From NCBI RefSeq assembly GCF_000499845.2, contig NC_023758.2:33392608-33456607 (forward strand): 64,000 nt of DNA, in the 5' to 3' direction. Origin of the DNA: Phaseolus vulgaris (lineage: Eukaryota; Streptophyta; Magnoliopsida; Fabales; Fabaceae). The notes under the pieces are model-generated. The model was not told the DNA's origin. It saw nothing but the letters and a program-made list of their open reading frames with translations, and searched no databases. Shown piece after piece: positions 12,045 through 24,788 of this stretch (its first letter is position 1; each line of letters begins with the position of its first letter). Made by a program: the position numbers and the translations under genes.

Positions 12045-13018
12045 CCTTCTTCTCACATGCCAAGAAGTTTAGCACCCATTACCAAACCTTCTCCAACCGA
12101 CCTTCCTGTTCGACGATCCAGTCGCACATCAACCCAACCTTCCTGGCTTCAAGACTACGTAACGGGATCCCAAGCCAATCATTCAACCACTGCCCAAGAC
12201 CGACTGAATGGAACCAGGTATCCTATGCATCATTTTCTTTCCAATTCACGATTTTCTTCTACACATAGTGCATATCTTGCTAACATCATAGCCACCAAAG
12301 AACCTCACACTTATGCTCAAGCTATCCTTGATCCAAATTGGCAAAAAGCAATGGACGAAGAGCTTTCCGCCTTGCAGCTAAATCAAACGTGGACCTTGAC
12401 ACCGTTACCCACTGGGCAGAAACCCATCGGATGCAAATGGGTCTATAAAATAAAGTACAACTCAGATGGTAGCGTCGACAGATATAAGGCGCGCCTTGTC
12501 GCAAAGGGGTACACTCAGATTGAAGGTGTCGACTATTTTGAAACTTTTTCACCAACAGCAAAATTAACAACTTTGAGGTGTCTCCTCACCATTGCAGCAG
12601 CCAGAAATTGGTTTACTCACCAACTAGATGTGCAAAATGCCTTCTTACACGGCACATTGCATGAAATTATTTACATGGACTTGCCACCCGGGCATCATCG
12701 ACAGGGGAGAACATTGTATGTCGACTCAACAAATCCTTTATGGTCTCAAACAAGCATCTCGAACATGGTTTTCAACATTTTCTCATGTGATTAAATCTGT
12801 AGGATTTCAACCGTCCAAGACAGATTACTCTCTATTCACAAGACAGAATAACTCATCATTTACTGTCCTTTTGATTTATGTGGATGATATTCTTTTGACA
12901 GGAAATGATTTGACAGAAATTCAGCGTGTTAAAGATTGTTTATTACAACAATTTCGCATTAAAGATCTTGGAGACCTAAAATATTTTTTTGGGATTGAAT
13001 TTTTCCGTTCCAAAGCTG

Positions 13019-13098
13019 GTATTTACATGTCCCAAAGAAAATATACGCTTATTTTGCAGTATTTACATGTCCCAAAGAAAATATACGCTTATTTTGCA
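13019..13098 (+). repeat. Exact 40-bp tandem duplication breaking the RT frame
   Basis: The 40-bp unit starting GTATTTACATGTCCC and ending TTTTGCA occurs twice in a row without a visible difference. Forty is not a multiple of three, so it shifts the frame downstream of YVDD. The lack of divergence suggests a late event. Confidence 0.95.
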
Positions 13099-13874
13099 GG
13101 ATACGGGACTCACAGGTGCTCGTCCAGACAAATTTCCAATGGAACAATACCTAAAACTCACACCAGACGATGGAGAGTTATTAAAGGATCCAGTCAAATA
13201 CAGGCGACTCGTGGGACGACTGATATACCTCACGGTTACTTGGCCTGACATAGCATTTTCGGTTCGGACCCTAAGTCAATATATACAGGATCCACGGAAA
13301 CCTCATTGGGATGCCGCAATTCGAGTCCTAAAGTACATCAAAGGATCACCAGGATAAGGATTGCTATTGCCATCCGAAAACAATCTGACATTGACAGCTT
13401 ATTGCGACTCAGACTGGGGAGGTTGTCAGACAACTCGGAGATTAGTATCTGGATATTGCATTTTTCTTGGTTCCTCTATTATCTCATGGAAGTCAAAAAA
13501 ACAGACAAACGTATCAAGATCATCAGCGGAAGCAGAATACCGCGCAATGGTTAATACTTGTTTGGAGATAGTTTGGTTGCGATATCTGTTGCAGGATTTA
13601 AAGGTGCCATGTAACTTGCCAGCTCAACTTTTCTGTGACAATCAAGCGACATTACATATAGCAGCAAACCCAGTATTTCATGAACGCACAAAACACATTG
13701 AGATAGATTGTCACATTGTGCAAGAAAAATTACAAGCTGGGATAATCAGTCCTTCATATGTACCGACACAGTATCAGCTCACAAATATTTTTACAAAGGC
13801 ATTGGGCAAAGAACGATTTTTGACGCTACGACACAAGTTGGGGGTTCTTGATCTTCACCTACCAACTTGGGGAG

Positions 13875-14107
13875 TATTAAGGAAATAATAATTACCAAAT
13901 TATATGCAATATTTGACGATATTGTGCCCAATTATATGCAATTAATTTAATAATTATAGAATCTCATGATTAGTATCCTACCTAATTAGATTGTAATTTG
14001 GGGAGAGAAACTCCCTATATATTTCCTATGCATGAAGTGATGTAATACACATAAGAGAATAAAGAAACCTCTCTTCTTCTTACCATTTTTTTTATCATTT
14101 TCTTATA
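13875..14107 (+). repeat. 3' LTR of the copia element
   Basis: 233 bp, starting right after the polypurine tract. It differs from the 5' LTR by scattered substitutions and small indels, the largest being an insertion near 13915. It also supplies the last codons and stop of the polyprotein (TAA at 13886-13888). Confidence 0.9.
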
Positions 14108-15424
14108 AAAAAATATTTGTAAGCTCTTCAACGTTTATTTATTTTTAATAAAACTTGTATCAAGCATGATTAATCATTCAAAGATATGCTTCAACATTTT
14201 AAAATTATACAAGTATGGAAAGTTGTTGAAATACAACGTTAACAAAAGATTTTGAAAATAGAAAGTTTTTCAAATTCATGATTCTTTTTAATTCTAATTG
14301 ATTTGCTTTTATTACAAAATATCACAAAATTATTTGAATTGCTTTATAAGCAGGTAAACATTTAAGACACACATAATCTATAAGAGCATAGCAGAAGTTT
14401 TTGTTTCCTTCATGAGCGTTTACAACTAAAACTATAAAGATATCTCAAAGTGAAATTCATGCCAACATCGAGTCTTGCTATTTTGAGCTTCAAACGGTTA
14501 TCCTTGACAACATTATATAAAGGTTTACAAGATGAAGATGAAGATAAGAAACAACATTGTACAAAGAGATTCAAAATACACGAGATTTTCGTATAAGCTT
14601 TTTAGAGTGTCTAGTCTATTGTGTTATGTGTTAAACTTAACCTATGAGCTTTGTTTGCACTCTCTTTGAGAGTATTTTATTGTATTATGAGAGGTCTTAG
14701 TCTCAGGGGAGATTAATACTGATATAATTAGGGGTGACAATGCAGGGCGGACCAATCCACAATCTGCTATGAAAAACGTGGGGCAAGGCAAATTAGATGT
14801 TCTAGATTCTGAAAGGTAAAATAGTTGTTCCAAAATTCTTATTCTGGAATATAGTTTTTTCTCTTCTAATTTTTTTTTTCCAGAATTGACTTTTATGTTA
14901 TTGAAATTAAATTCCAAAATTGATAAGATGCTAGAAGAAATTTGATGGAGTGCAAGAAGAAACATCCTAATAAAAAATAAAAAATTATCTCCTCCAACTT
15001 TTTTTTTCTATATATATTAAAAATGTATAAATATTTTTTATTTTTAGTGAAATTTTTATTTTCTTATGTCAGCTGACCCACGAACCATCTCTTATGTAGG
15101 GTGGACCAGCCCACATTGCCACTCCTAGGTGTAACCTGGAGAGGTTTGTGTACTTGCTATAACCTAAAGGTTTGTGTCCTCTTTGTGACTTGGAGAGGTT
15201 GATGTACTCGTTATAAATACTTATTGATTGGTGAAAATTACTTGAGAGAGAATTTGACGTAGCCTAAAGTTTGAGAGTGAACTGATATAAAAATATGTTT
15301 CTCTATGATCTTTATTTTAGTTTTAGACATTGGGGGATTGTGTGTTCTTAATCTGTTGCGAATTGAATTGAGTCTAGACTCCATTAAACTCGTCTTTTGG
15401 AGTGCGTTGTTCCTACACTTCCAC
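14108..15424 (+). mobile_element. Second SIRE-like LTR copy, split by a MITE
   Basis: The right part parallels 8880-9438 (same CTCAGGGGAGATTAA, GACGTAGCC, GTGAAC-xx-ATATAAAA and GACTCCATTAAACTC...CACTTCCA landmarks). A hAT-like MITE at 14729-15127 interrupts it after GAGATTAATACTGATATAAT. The left limit is unclear; 14108-14500 is A+T-rich and probably its U3 part. No coding sequence. Confidence 0.55.
14729..15127. mobile_element. hAT-like MITE
   Basis: 399 bp, starting TAGGGGTGACAATGCAGGGC and ending with the imperfect inverse, GCCCACATTGCCACTCCTA. The TAGGGGTGxCAATxxGGGC terminus is typical of plant hAT MITEs. I cannot see an 8-bp target duplication. No coding capacity. Confidence 0.7.
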
Positions 15425-15429
15425 TTTAG

Positions 15430-17230
15430 GGATGTATTGAGGCAGAGTTCGCGAAGCCACTCATAACAAGTCTATATTTTTGTTCTTCCTCACAATGCTC
15501 TATTTTGAAAGGGCATAAGGTGTTATAATTCTCTTCCAACCTTCTCCCTATCTAGTTGTTTTCCAACATGAGCACATTAATCTCTTTGTGCATCCTTTCC
15601 TCAAATCATCTAACTTGTTCCTGAGTTTGGCTAGCATCACTGTCTTGTTTACGTGATTTTCTTGCAGTTCAGGTGATCATTCTTGTTGGTTATTTGTCAT
15701 GTTCCTTATTGTTATGTTCTTTGAAAGTTCAACTGGATCCATAATGGAACCAAATATTCTTATAAGGACCATCATAATCTTATCTTTTATACCAAACTTC
15801 TTTCTCTATTATTCATTATGTACTTTTCTTCTCTCTTCTTATCCAAGATATACTCTTATGGTATTTGTGAGAGAGACTTCAATATTGAAGTTAGTTACAA
15901 GTATTACAATAAATTCATAACAATGAACATTAGGTAGAATGTCTAAATTATCTTAATACATTATTAATGTTTAATTATCTAATTATTTATTTAATATATA
16001 TTATTTTACAAGAAGGATAAGTTGTAACCAGAATATCATCTCGAATAACGTTACTTACATTTCTAAATTTTTCTAGTAAGTATGATGCACGGTTTAAATG
16101 ATTCAATAATCTTACATAAATTTCATTATATAATAAGAATGCATTATAAATCCAAATTTAAACTCATAATATTAAATTATAAATTTATAAATTTTAAACT
16201 CGTTTACATTCGAAACATGATCGATCAAATATTGAAAAGTAGTCTTATTCATTGCATAAATGATTACTTTATTTCTAAAGAAAAAAAATGAAATAGCAAA
16301 CAATAAATTATTAAAAATGGATAAAGACATAGAACATAAATAAGTGCTCGAATTGTTACAAGATCACAACATGAGAAAAAAATTTCTAAACAAAAATAAT
16401 TAGCAATGAAAGAAAAATAATACCAAAGAAAAGTTTCAATGAGAATTATTGAACAAATCCATCCTCATGTTAAAGCATTGTGTAATGGTAAACTATACAT
16501 GCACTGACTCTCCTAAAAATAACAACAAATACTTAAAAATATTTTAATTATTTAACAAAAATATAACAACTAAATTAATTAAAAAAATAACCTCAATTTT
16601 AATGCCAGTTTATCCTAATTAAATCGATTAATTGGATATAAATTTAAACTAATTCAAATCTAAATTTAACCTAGATTAAAAAAGTTTAAATTAATTTGTG
16701 CAAGGTATCTTAATTTCAAATTCAATCAATTTTATTATATTTGAATTGGTTTTAAATCCATACCCACCTCTGCTTAAGGGTTAAGGTTAGGGTTGGTAGG
16801 ATGTGAGAGGTGAAGGTAAGCCATGAAATTGACAAAAAAGGATGTTTGAAGAAAACAAAATTATTAAGTACATAAAACAAAACATCAATAATAGCCATGA
16901 TTATAACAAATGATAAAAAAAATACTTGTAATTTTTTACTTAGGAGTTTACCTAATCCTAACCTTAGAGTAATGGTATATAAGTTAAAGCACAGGTTGCT
17001 TCATTATTTTCTCATTTTGCTATGTCTGGCTCTGGCTCATAAACCAATGACTGATTTTCGAGGAACAATCACTGAAAAAGGCATATAAATGAGGAAGAAA
17101 GAATCACAAATATGAGATAAAGAAAAACAGCATGGACCTTGCAATATTATTTTAGAAGTAGCACAATAATTGTGTTGGAATAGAGCGAAAAGTTTTTATA
17201 TTTCACAGAAATATTGCAAATAGGTTGCAA
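15430..17230. other. A+T-rich spacer, no supported gene
   Basis: A Glu/Lys-rich frame can be read on the minus strand at about 15430-15700 and may be a gag-like relic, but I cannot place it. From 15900 to 17230 only A+T-rich spacer and the 3' flank of the remorin gene are seen. Confidence 0.5.
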
Positions 17231-17235
17231 AATTG

Positions 17236-19556
17236 CTACCAACACATGGAAGGCAACTTAAAGGTGAAAGAGAAAGAAGAAGGCACATGTCCTGTTCTTC
17301 GTATATAGTCTACCCTTTCGGTAGTCCTCAAAGCCTTGTCATTCATCTTCACCTGTGCATTTGCTCGTTTCTCTTCGGCTTTCCTCTTAGTCGAAGCCAG
17401 TTTATTTGCAAACCTTTCTTGTGCCAAAGCTTTCATTCTCTCAGCTTTCACCTATTCATTCAAACAGATCCATTTCTTAGATGGCCTAATCAACATCATC
17501 AATATGCTAAATATTCTACAATACTAGTGTCAATCACCTTTCAAAAGAGACTAATACTTTGAGATATTAGGATCTTATACAAACTAATTTGAAGATCAAA
17601 CTCCTAATCACTTAGTTAAGTACTATAATTATCTATTAACTATATGCACAGTTCAATAATTTTGTTTTGACAACACAATGCACCGATGCTCATTTATTTT
17701 GCTGTGTCATGATGATAGTAAGTAATTCCACATAGGTACATACACAACAAAATGTGCAGCTGTAGAAATGTAAATTGTACGGTTGTATGCAGGAAAAAGC
17801 AACTTTACTCAAACTTTAGCTCACTCATGAAAGCAATGCATGTCTGCTACCTAGAGGAGGTTGCATCAGTATTTCGTAAGATATACATAACTATGCATCA
17901 GTGTACTGTTTTGAAGCGATCAATTACAGAGAGTACTTGCTTAACCCTTGTGCTATTTCAGTGGATCAATGACAACTCGAGGGAGTTTCATAATATATAC
18001 ATTTTCTATTCCCTCCATGGGGAATGAATCCAGGAATAAAATAGGAAAGATCAAAGGTCCCTGCCATGCCATGAGGAATAATTCTCTTTGTCAGTCTATT
18101 TCACAGACCTTTCAACTTTACTGAGATGTGCTTTGGAGTTGTTAACAGGGCATGAAAAGATGAGCTATCATCTTCATTTATAACAACAAATCGAGGGAAA
18201 ATGGTTGTACTACAGTGTACTACAATGCTAACCTACAACACCATTTAAGAGATATGGGAAGATCTACTTTTGGAAGTACCAATTTCAGAATATCTTATTG
18301 ATAATATGCTAGACTATAAGAACAACAATAAATTCAGTAAGGATTATACCTCCATTTTCTTCATCTCCATTTCAGCTTTTCTAATCTGGTGATTCTCCCA
18401 AGCTTGAATCTTCACCTCTTCCCGCTTGAACCTAAATAAAGTTTTAACAAGCAAACTTTGTTAGCAATCAACAATCACATTAAATCCTTCACTCCTAAGG
18501 TCCATGCATGGACCTACCAAGAAAGCTCACTTGACCTAGAACATTTTTCCAAACAAGAGTACAATTTACTTTTAAGTGTTTAATAATGGAAATAAACTAT
18601 ATTATTACCTGAAAAAATAAAATTAGTGACAAATTTATATGTAATTTTGAAACAAATCATCCCTAAAATCACTGAACTTTGTAATTATTGAAGGAAAAAT
18701 CATCTTCCTTCATTAAATTCAGTCACTAGTTCATTGAATTTTAGCATTTGATCATAGAACAAGTTCAATAGTTAAGTAATTACCTGGCCATATATTTGGC
18801 ACGTTCTGCCTCATCCCAAGCCATTGCTCGGCTTTCTAGAGGACCCCACTTTCTAGCTTGATCTTCAATCCTCTTGCAAGGGCTCGTTGATCCTTCTGCA
18901 CTGTGCCTAGCAGTTTCTCGGTCACCCTCCACAACTTGTAACCCATTTTGACCCCTCATTGGAGTTGAAGTCCCTGAATGAATGGGGCTTCGAGTTGCAG
19001 GAGTTGTGGCTCTGATTGGGGTGCCAGTTCTTGAAGGCTCTTGACTAGCAATTGGTGTCATCTCAGTCCCCATGTCTCTGAAACATATTGATTGGACTTG
19101 GATTGTGTTTTCTGAAGGCTTAATATTGTTTCTCCAATTTGACTCGTCACATTCTACCCTTTTGGCATCAGCTTCGTATTGAGCAGCAATGGCATTGGAA
19201 CTAGCTGTGGTCATGAAATCATGACATGCATCATTGTCTTCCTCTTCCTTCTCATTACTTGAGTAATCATGCTCCTTCTGTGGCACAGGAGCTATCAGTC
19301 TCAAATCATCTGCGTTTGAGTTTCTTGGTCTGTTCTTGGAGTGGCTTTTCTCTCCTCCTTTTGACAACCCCACAAGCCACTTTTGTGCATCGTCCCACTT
19401 AGAAGGGGTTGGTTTTCCCATGGATGTTCGATGGTGGTGGGAGATACGAGTCGCATCCTTTCCTTTGTGAAACTCTGAACACACAACACTGTTACTTGAG
19501 ATCTCTTGTGTTGGTCCATGGTTGTTATAGCACCCTTTGTCTTCTACGTATCTCAT
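17236..19556 (-). CDS. Remorin family protein
   Basis: Remorins are plant plasma-membrane microdomain proteins that oligomerise through a C-terminal coiled coil. Three exons: 18784-19556, 18350-18431, 17236-17451, total 1071 nt, 356 residues plus TAG. The start is the ATG at 19556 (MRYVEDKGCY); the frame is open two codons further but begins with TTG. The N-terminal part is Ser/Thr/Pro-rich with MGTEMTPIASQEPSRTGTP and ATTPATRSPIHS, a signature of long-N-terminus remorins like At1g67590. The Remorin_C domain spans all three exons: AWDEAERAKYMAR / FKREEVKIQAWENHQIRKAE / VKAERMKALAQERF...EEKRANAQ. The splice between exons 1 and 2 splits an Arg codon (AG/G). The C-terminus has Cys near its end (SMCW), where remorin anchors often sit. 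Confidence 0.92.
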
Positions 19557-19661
19557 TCTCAAAGATGTCTTTCACAAACTCAATCTTTTGAGAAGAAGAA
19601 CAATGGTAGTCCAAACTCTACACAGTAAAAAATTTCAGGATCTACAATTTCTGCCCTAGAT

Positions 19662-19672
19662 CCTATATATAG
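19662..19672 (-). promoter_or_regulatory. Possible TATA box of the remorin gene
   Basis: On the minus strand CTATATATAGG lies about 110 bp upstream of the ATG at 19556, a plausible spacing for a plant core promoter with a short leader. No start-site evidence. Confidence 0.35.
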
Positions 19673-19679
19673 AAAATCA

Positions 19680-21815
19680 GTATAATCTATGTTATGTCTT
19701 GAGATCTTGTTAATACTCAAAACAAAAAAATATATAATACAGGCCTAATGTAAATTGAAGTTGTCTATTTAGTTGTCTTTACAAACATGAAACTAAGAAA
19801 TGTCAAAATAGCTATGTAAAGACTCTTGTTGCTGCAAATACTTTAGTTTGAATCCTGAAAACCTTTTACCTAAAATTAACAAAGAACTAAAGAAAACCTT
19901 ATGCACAATGCTTGGAAGCAAAATACAGTCACTCATCAAGTTACACACTTGAATCTATGTTGTCAAGGTTTTAGGAATGTAGTATGAGACATCAAAACAG
20001 AGTAAATGAAGCTAAAAATGGAGCTCACATGTTATAGCTTAGTATTTAAGAGAAAAATACCTTATTTCAGACCATGAAATTCTGAGAGTTGCAGAGGCAA
20101 AGATGAATTTTCAGATCCATTGAACATTATAATACTACCAAAATACTATGCATGGTTCAGAAAAGGGGTATCCTTACGACAACAATAAATAAAAAAATGG
20201 TCAGAGGAAGAAACATAGATGCATAGAATAGCCATTTATCTTGGGAATTGGTGGACTTTTTTTACTGAACAATGCAGGTGCCATGTGGGGTGGAATCCAC
20301 ATTTCATCTTCAATGTAAGGTGACAGAGGGATCGTGGATGTAGTATTTTGGCAGAGAATGACTAAGTAATTTACTATTTTCCATTCCTAACCATTGAGCA
20401 TTCATGACAAAGTTATACTACTTAAATACCCAAATGAAATTCATAATTATATTTTTAACTTCTTTAATACAAATTATTCATACAATATTATAATAAATTA
20501 TAGAGTAATAGTTCTGTTAGAAATAATAGTTTTGTTAGAAATGAGCATGAACTACATCATTTTTTAATTAATAAAAGTAATGAGAAATAACACAACTTCA
20601 GCAGTGTTCTTTTTCGGTTGAAGTGTCATGAGATGTCCACTATGTAGGCAAATAATATTGTACTGTTTCCTAGGGAAAGCTGGTTAAAACTTTGGTTGTA
20701 CTTTTAACGGCTACTAGATTGAAAAGAATAGTATAAATAGATGACACGTGTACGGTGGGATGTCTGAAAGAACATCGACAATCTGCGATACTCCTGAGCT
20801 GAAGTAATAGAGGTTTCTGACCTTTTCACGTGATACTTATACGCTTCCAATGAAATGACGCAGACAGTTTCATAAATTTGATTGTTTCGGGAGGGGTCCA
20901 TCTTGACCACAAACTAACTATGGTCATTGCAGTCACAATAATGATGATTAATGCAACATGACTTAGCATAGAGTTAAGTCTATTTCCTACAAGATAAACA
21001 TGAAAGATGATGGAGACTCAAACAAGATGGAAGTGAATGGTTTCTATGAATGAAAATATAATCAGATATTTTTTTAAAAAACCATTAGATTTGAAAAAGA
21101 TCCAGACAGAGTAGCACATATTTGCACAAAACATTGTTGTCCATGTTTGTTTTATTTCCATTTGAGTTTCATAATCAATTAATGCTACCATATTTTTGGT
21201 TAGATTAGTCAAGAAGAAGAAGAAAATGGAAAGAAATAAACTGAACATGATACTTTAAATTTAGTGAATTTGAATCACAATAGCTTTGGGATATGAGAAA
21301 AATAATTTGACTCAGTGGATAATTTTTTCTCATATAACCACCATCCACTCTCAATTATTATTAATTGGATATAACATAACATTTTATAGATCTACTAGTT
21401 AGTAGACTTCTACTATTTACAGTTTTTTTAAGAAAATAATATATTTTTTGTATTTCAATGTAAATAGTAACTTAGAAGAAAACTAGAGACCATAATAAAG
21501 AGATAATTATTTTTATCATAAGGAAAAGGTATGTTATATTGATAAAAAATAAGTAAAAAAAAATCAAAAGTAAATTATTTTATTAAAAATTGTTTTGTTT
21601 TATAATTTTTGAATTCTTTTATTATATTTTATGTGATTTTTTTAAAATCTACTTCAAGAAAAAAAAATAATCTTTATAGGTCATGAACTCCATCTAAAAA
21701 ATTAACTCTAAGTTTATTTGAATGATCCTTAAACCCTAAGTTTCTTTGAATGGTCCTTAAAATCATGGTCAAAATCATTATTTTTGTATCTGTTTACCAA
21801 ACTTAAACTTGTAAA
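19680..21815. other. Remorin upstream region and spacer
   Basis: No gene seen. The short open frames at 20.7 and 21.1 kb have no recognisable domain. The DNA is increasingly A+T-rich to the right. Confidence 0.55.
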
Positions 21816-23010
21816 TGTTGAAAGATGTTACCTCTTTTTAGTGAACAAATATGTGATATTTTGATCACACCTTAGACAATCTTTGACTTAGCCAAGTGTG
21901 GCTGTTTATTAAAACAATACTCGTTGAGTTAGTCATGAGTGACTACGAGCCAAAATAATACTCAATTTTAAATGTTAAAAGTGATACATTCTGAAACAAT
22001 ACTAGTATGAGAGGAGTGACTACGAAACAAAACTTATTTGTATCTTGCAACAATAGTTTGTTTAGTGAAACTCAATTAGTTGATTGAGAATTGGACGCAA
22101 TCTATGTAATCAAATGGACTAGTGTAAAAACATTTTGAGTAATTTCTTCCTTCCTTATCTAAAATATATTGGATGTTATTACATCTGCACTAACCAAAGA
22201 AGGAAAAGTTTTTTAACTCAACTTTTAAAAAGGTTTTTGATTGATCATCTGTTGAGCATAATACTATTTTGAACGAGTACCATCAGATGATATCTACAAA
22301 AGTTGCAAAAATATTCTTGATGGAGGATCATCCAACCACCACACCTTTGGCTAAGAGGAAAAAAGAAGATAAAGTGTCATGGAGGAAGACTTTGCATTGA
22401 AGTGTAGAAATGATAGGATTTTCTTCATTCTTCTTGGTCTTGTAAATAAAAACATGTAGGAGTGGACTTGTAAAAAATATATAGAAGTAAAGTATTTTGT
22501 ATAGGAATAAGATTTTTCATTTGTAAATAGTATAAGCATAAGGGGGTCTCTAATTGGACCACAATTAAGGTTGATTGGGTGGTCAAAATCCTAATTCTCA
22601 AAGTCAAACTCATCAACCCCAATTAAACTTCAATTGGAGAGTCAAAACCCTAGAAAGGAAGTCCAAATTCGGCCAACACATAGTCATGGGAAGTTAGCGC
22701 TTATAAAGGCTTAAAATTTTCTTGTTTTGCTTGATAGAGGGCTTTAAGTAGGTACCAAAATTCATTCCCTTGTGCATCATTGAGGAAAGAGACTTATGCA
22801 TCTATAAATAAGACCTTTTACTCCCTTTTGTAAACACTTTGAATTTTAATGATAATTGAATTCCTAATTGAATGCATTCTTCTTGTTCTTTCCAAGTCAT
22901 AAAAATAGGAATATTCTTCTAGGATCTTCTCCAAGGAACATTCCTTGGGAGAGGAACCTCAAGTTTCAAGATTCTTTGTAAGAGTCTTGGCAAAAGTTTT
23001 AAATATTTTT

Positions 23011-23454
23011 CACTACAAGAAAATCATTATATAGCAGCCAAATTTAGAGACAAAAAATAACAAGTCATGATATTGACAAAATTAGATACTATTTTAGAGA
23101 CTAAAAAAATATTGGTATCTATTTACTGTAATTTCAATTATTAATAAAAATTTATAAAATAATTTTTAAATTGATATCTAAATTAGCTACCAAGGCTTTA
23201 GGTACTAATATTCTAAATTTTAAATTAGTCTCTAAAAGACTAATAGAAACATATTTATAATATAAAGTAGTTAGTAACTAAAGTCTTGATATCTAATATC
23301 TAGAAACTAATTTATAAATTTTTATTAATAATAAAAACTATATTAGATACCAATAATTTTTTTAGTTTATAAAATAATCTTTAATTTACTTAATATAGTA
23401 ACTAATTATTTTGGTCTCTAAAATTAATTTTTATTTAATGATTTTCTTGTAGTA
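23011..23454. mobile_element. CACTA-type foldback MITE with 3-bp target duplication
   Basis: 444 bp. The left end CACTACAAGAAAATCATTA is matched inverted at the right end (TAATGATTTTCTTGTAGTA; one terminal mismatch). TTT flanks both sides (23008-23010, 23455-23457), the 3-bp duplication expected of CACTA elements. The interior is a long imperfect inverted repeat, for example AATATTGGTATCTA near 23110 against TAGATACCAATAAT near 23345. No transposase. It would fold into a hairpin if transcribed. Confidence 0.88.
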
Positions 23455-24788
23455 TTTGCAAGCCTTATGTTGCCCCGTCATTTCTTTAAAACACAATTCA
23501 ACCTTCCTTCTTGTGTTTTACCTATTTTTCATAGTTGGTATCAGAGAAATATGGAGATGTGCATGAAGTCCACACATCGTGTCAAATCATCACCCATGGT
23601 AATATAAAGATCTCTCATTCCCAGAGGAAGACTGGGAAGAAAAAGAGTTTTAACCAAATATATTTGATAACAAAGTAAGGTACACTCTCATCTATGCCTT
23701 ATCTAAAAATGAGTATAAGAAAGTTTTTTTAGGTTAAAGACATCCAAGAAAATATGAGACTCCTTGATCACCAACTACAAGGTAATGAGGACGTACAACT
23801 TAAGAAAGTTGTCACCCTTACACCAGTATGAATCTTTCACCATGAAGGATGGTGAAAGTGTGGACGACATGTTCTTCTAAATAGGCTAGAGGCTCCTAGG
23901 CATAATTTCTCTAATATCAATATGAAGTTGTTGGATTGCATGCCAAAGATTTGGGGACCCAAGACAATGGCCATTACAGATGATTGTGACCTGAAAAAGC
24001 TCATGTGGGATGGGCTTCTTGGAATCTTGAGGGTGCATGAGGTGCATCTCCAATATAGAAGTCCAAAGGAAGCCTCAATCAGATCAGACTGAGGTCTTAA
24101 AGTGAAGGTCAAGACTAATATTGTTAGATGACAATGCACTAGGGCTTTCAAAGCTCTAAGCGTCTGTTTGGATTAGGGGGTGCACTGTTCCTACAGTCGA
24201 AAGTGAGGGTGCACCCCCTGTTTGGATCAGCAGATGGAAGGGGGTGAGAGAGCGAGGAAGTGGGGGAGAGGGGGCTGAAAGCTTCTTCTCAAAGCTGCAG
24301 AGAAATAAGGAGGATAAGAGAGAAAGTCCTACACAAATATGTAAAATGACTTATATACCCTCATTTCTATTCACAATATTTACTTCAAATTATTCACATT
24401 CCACATTTTTTTAAACTATACTGCACATATAATAAAACATAAAAAATATTAAATATATTTTATTCCAAATATATTTAAAATAATGATAATAAATATTAAT
24501 TAAAATAATTTAATTTTATTCCAAATAAACTGTAAATATCCAAAAAATATTTAATATATTCATAATAAAAATAAAAATATTAAATATATTTTCAATAAAA
24601 TAAAAATACCTATATACCTAAAAATATATTTATATATTTATAATAATAAAAAGTATTATTATTAATAATATAAATATTAAAATAATAATAATAATTTAGA
24701 TTAATTTATAAAATAATAATAAAATTATAAATAATAATTTTAGTTTTTTCACAATGCCTAATTCATTATGCATGAAAAAAGACATAGG

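Larger units (their letters stand above)
10323..13888 (+). pseudogene. Broken copia Gag-Pol polyprotein (gag domain missing)
   Basis: In order: a short start (MSGKEG), then directly the pre-protease linker without the UBN2 gag domain or CCHC knuckle; protease DSGATHH; GAG-pre-integrase (LWHKRLGHPS); integrase with D in CDIWGP, D in RVDNG and E in VVERKHRH; reverse transcriptase with YVDDILL intact; RNase H ([33 protein letters not shown]). Breaks seen: a frameshift near 10980, another in the T run near 11125-11137, another near 12700, a 40-bp tandem duplication at 13019-13098 and an in-frame TAA near 13355. Lineage is unresolved (Ale/Ivana-like by small LTR). Confidence 0.88.
10037..14107 (+). 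mobile_element. Near-complete Ty1/copia element with non-canonical TA...TA LTR ends
   Basis: A 5' LTR (10037-10256), primer site TGGTATCAGAGC (10257-10268), broken polyprotein (10323-13888), polypurine tract AACTTGGGGAG (13864-13874) and 3' LTR (13875-14107). The LTRs start TATTAAGG and end TTCTTATA instead of TG...CA, in both copies. Several substitutions and indels separate the LTRs, including about ten extra bases near 13915 in the 3' copy, so the insertion is not recent. Gag proper is absent, so it could not be autonomous even without its frameshifts. The right flank is AAAAAA. Confidence 0.92.

Noticed and set aside
14729..15127. 8-bp target duplication for the hAT-like MITE
   Set aside because: Flanking octamers do not match, so I do not claim one.
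15430..15700. Gag-like minus-strand relic
   Set aside because: Charged composition only; no motif clear enough to support a call.
19554..19562. Start of the remorin at 19562
   Set aside because: The codon there is TTG; the first ATG in frame is at 19556.
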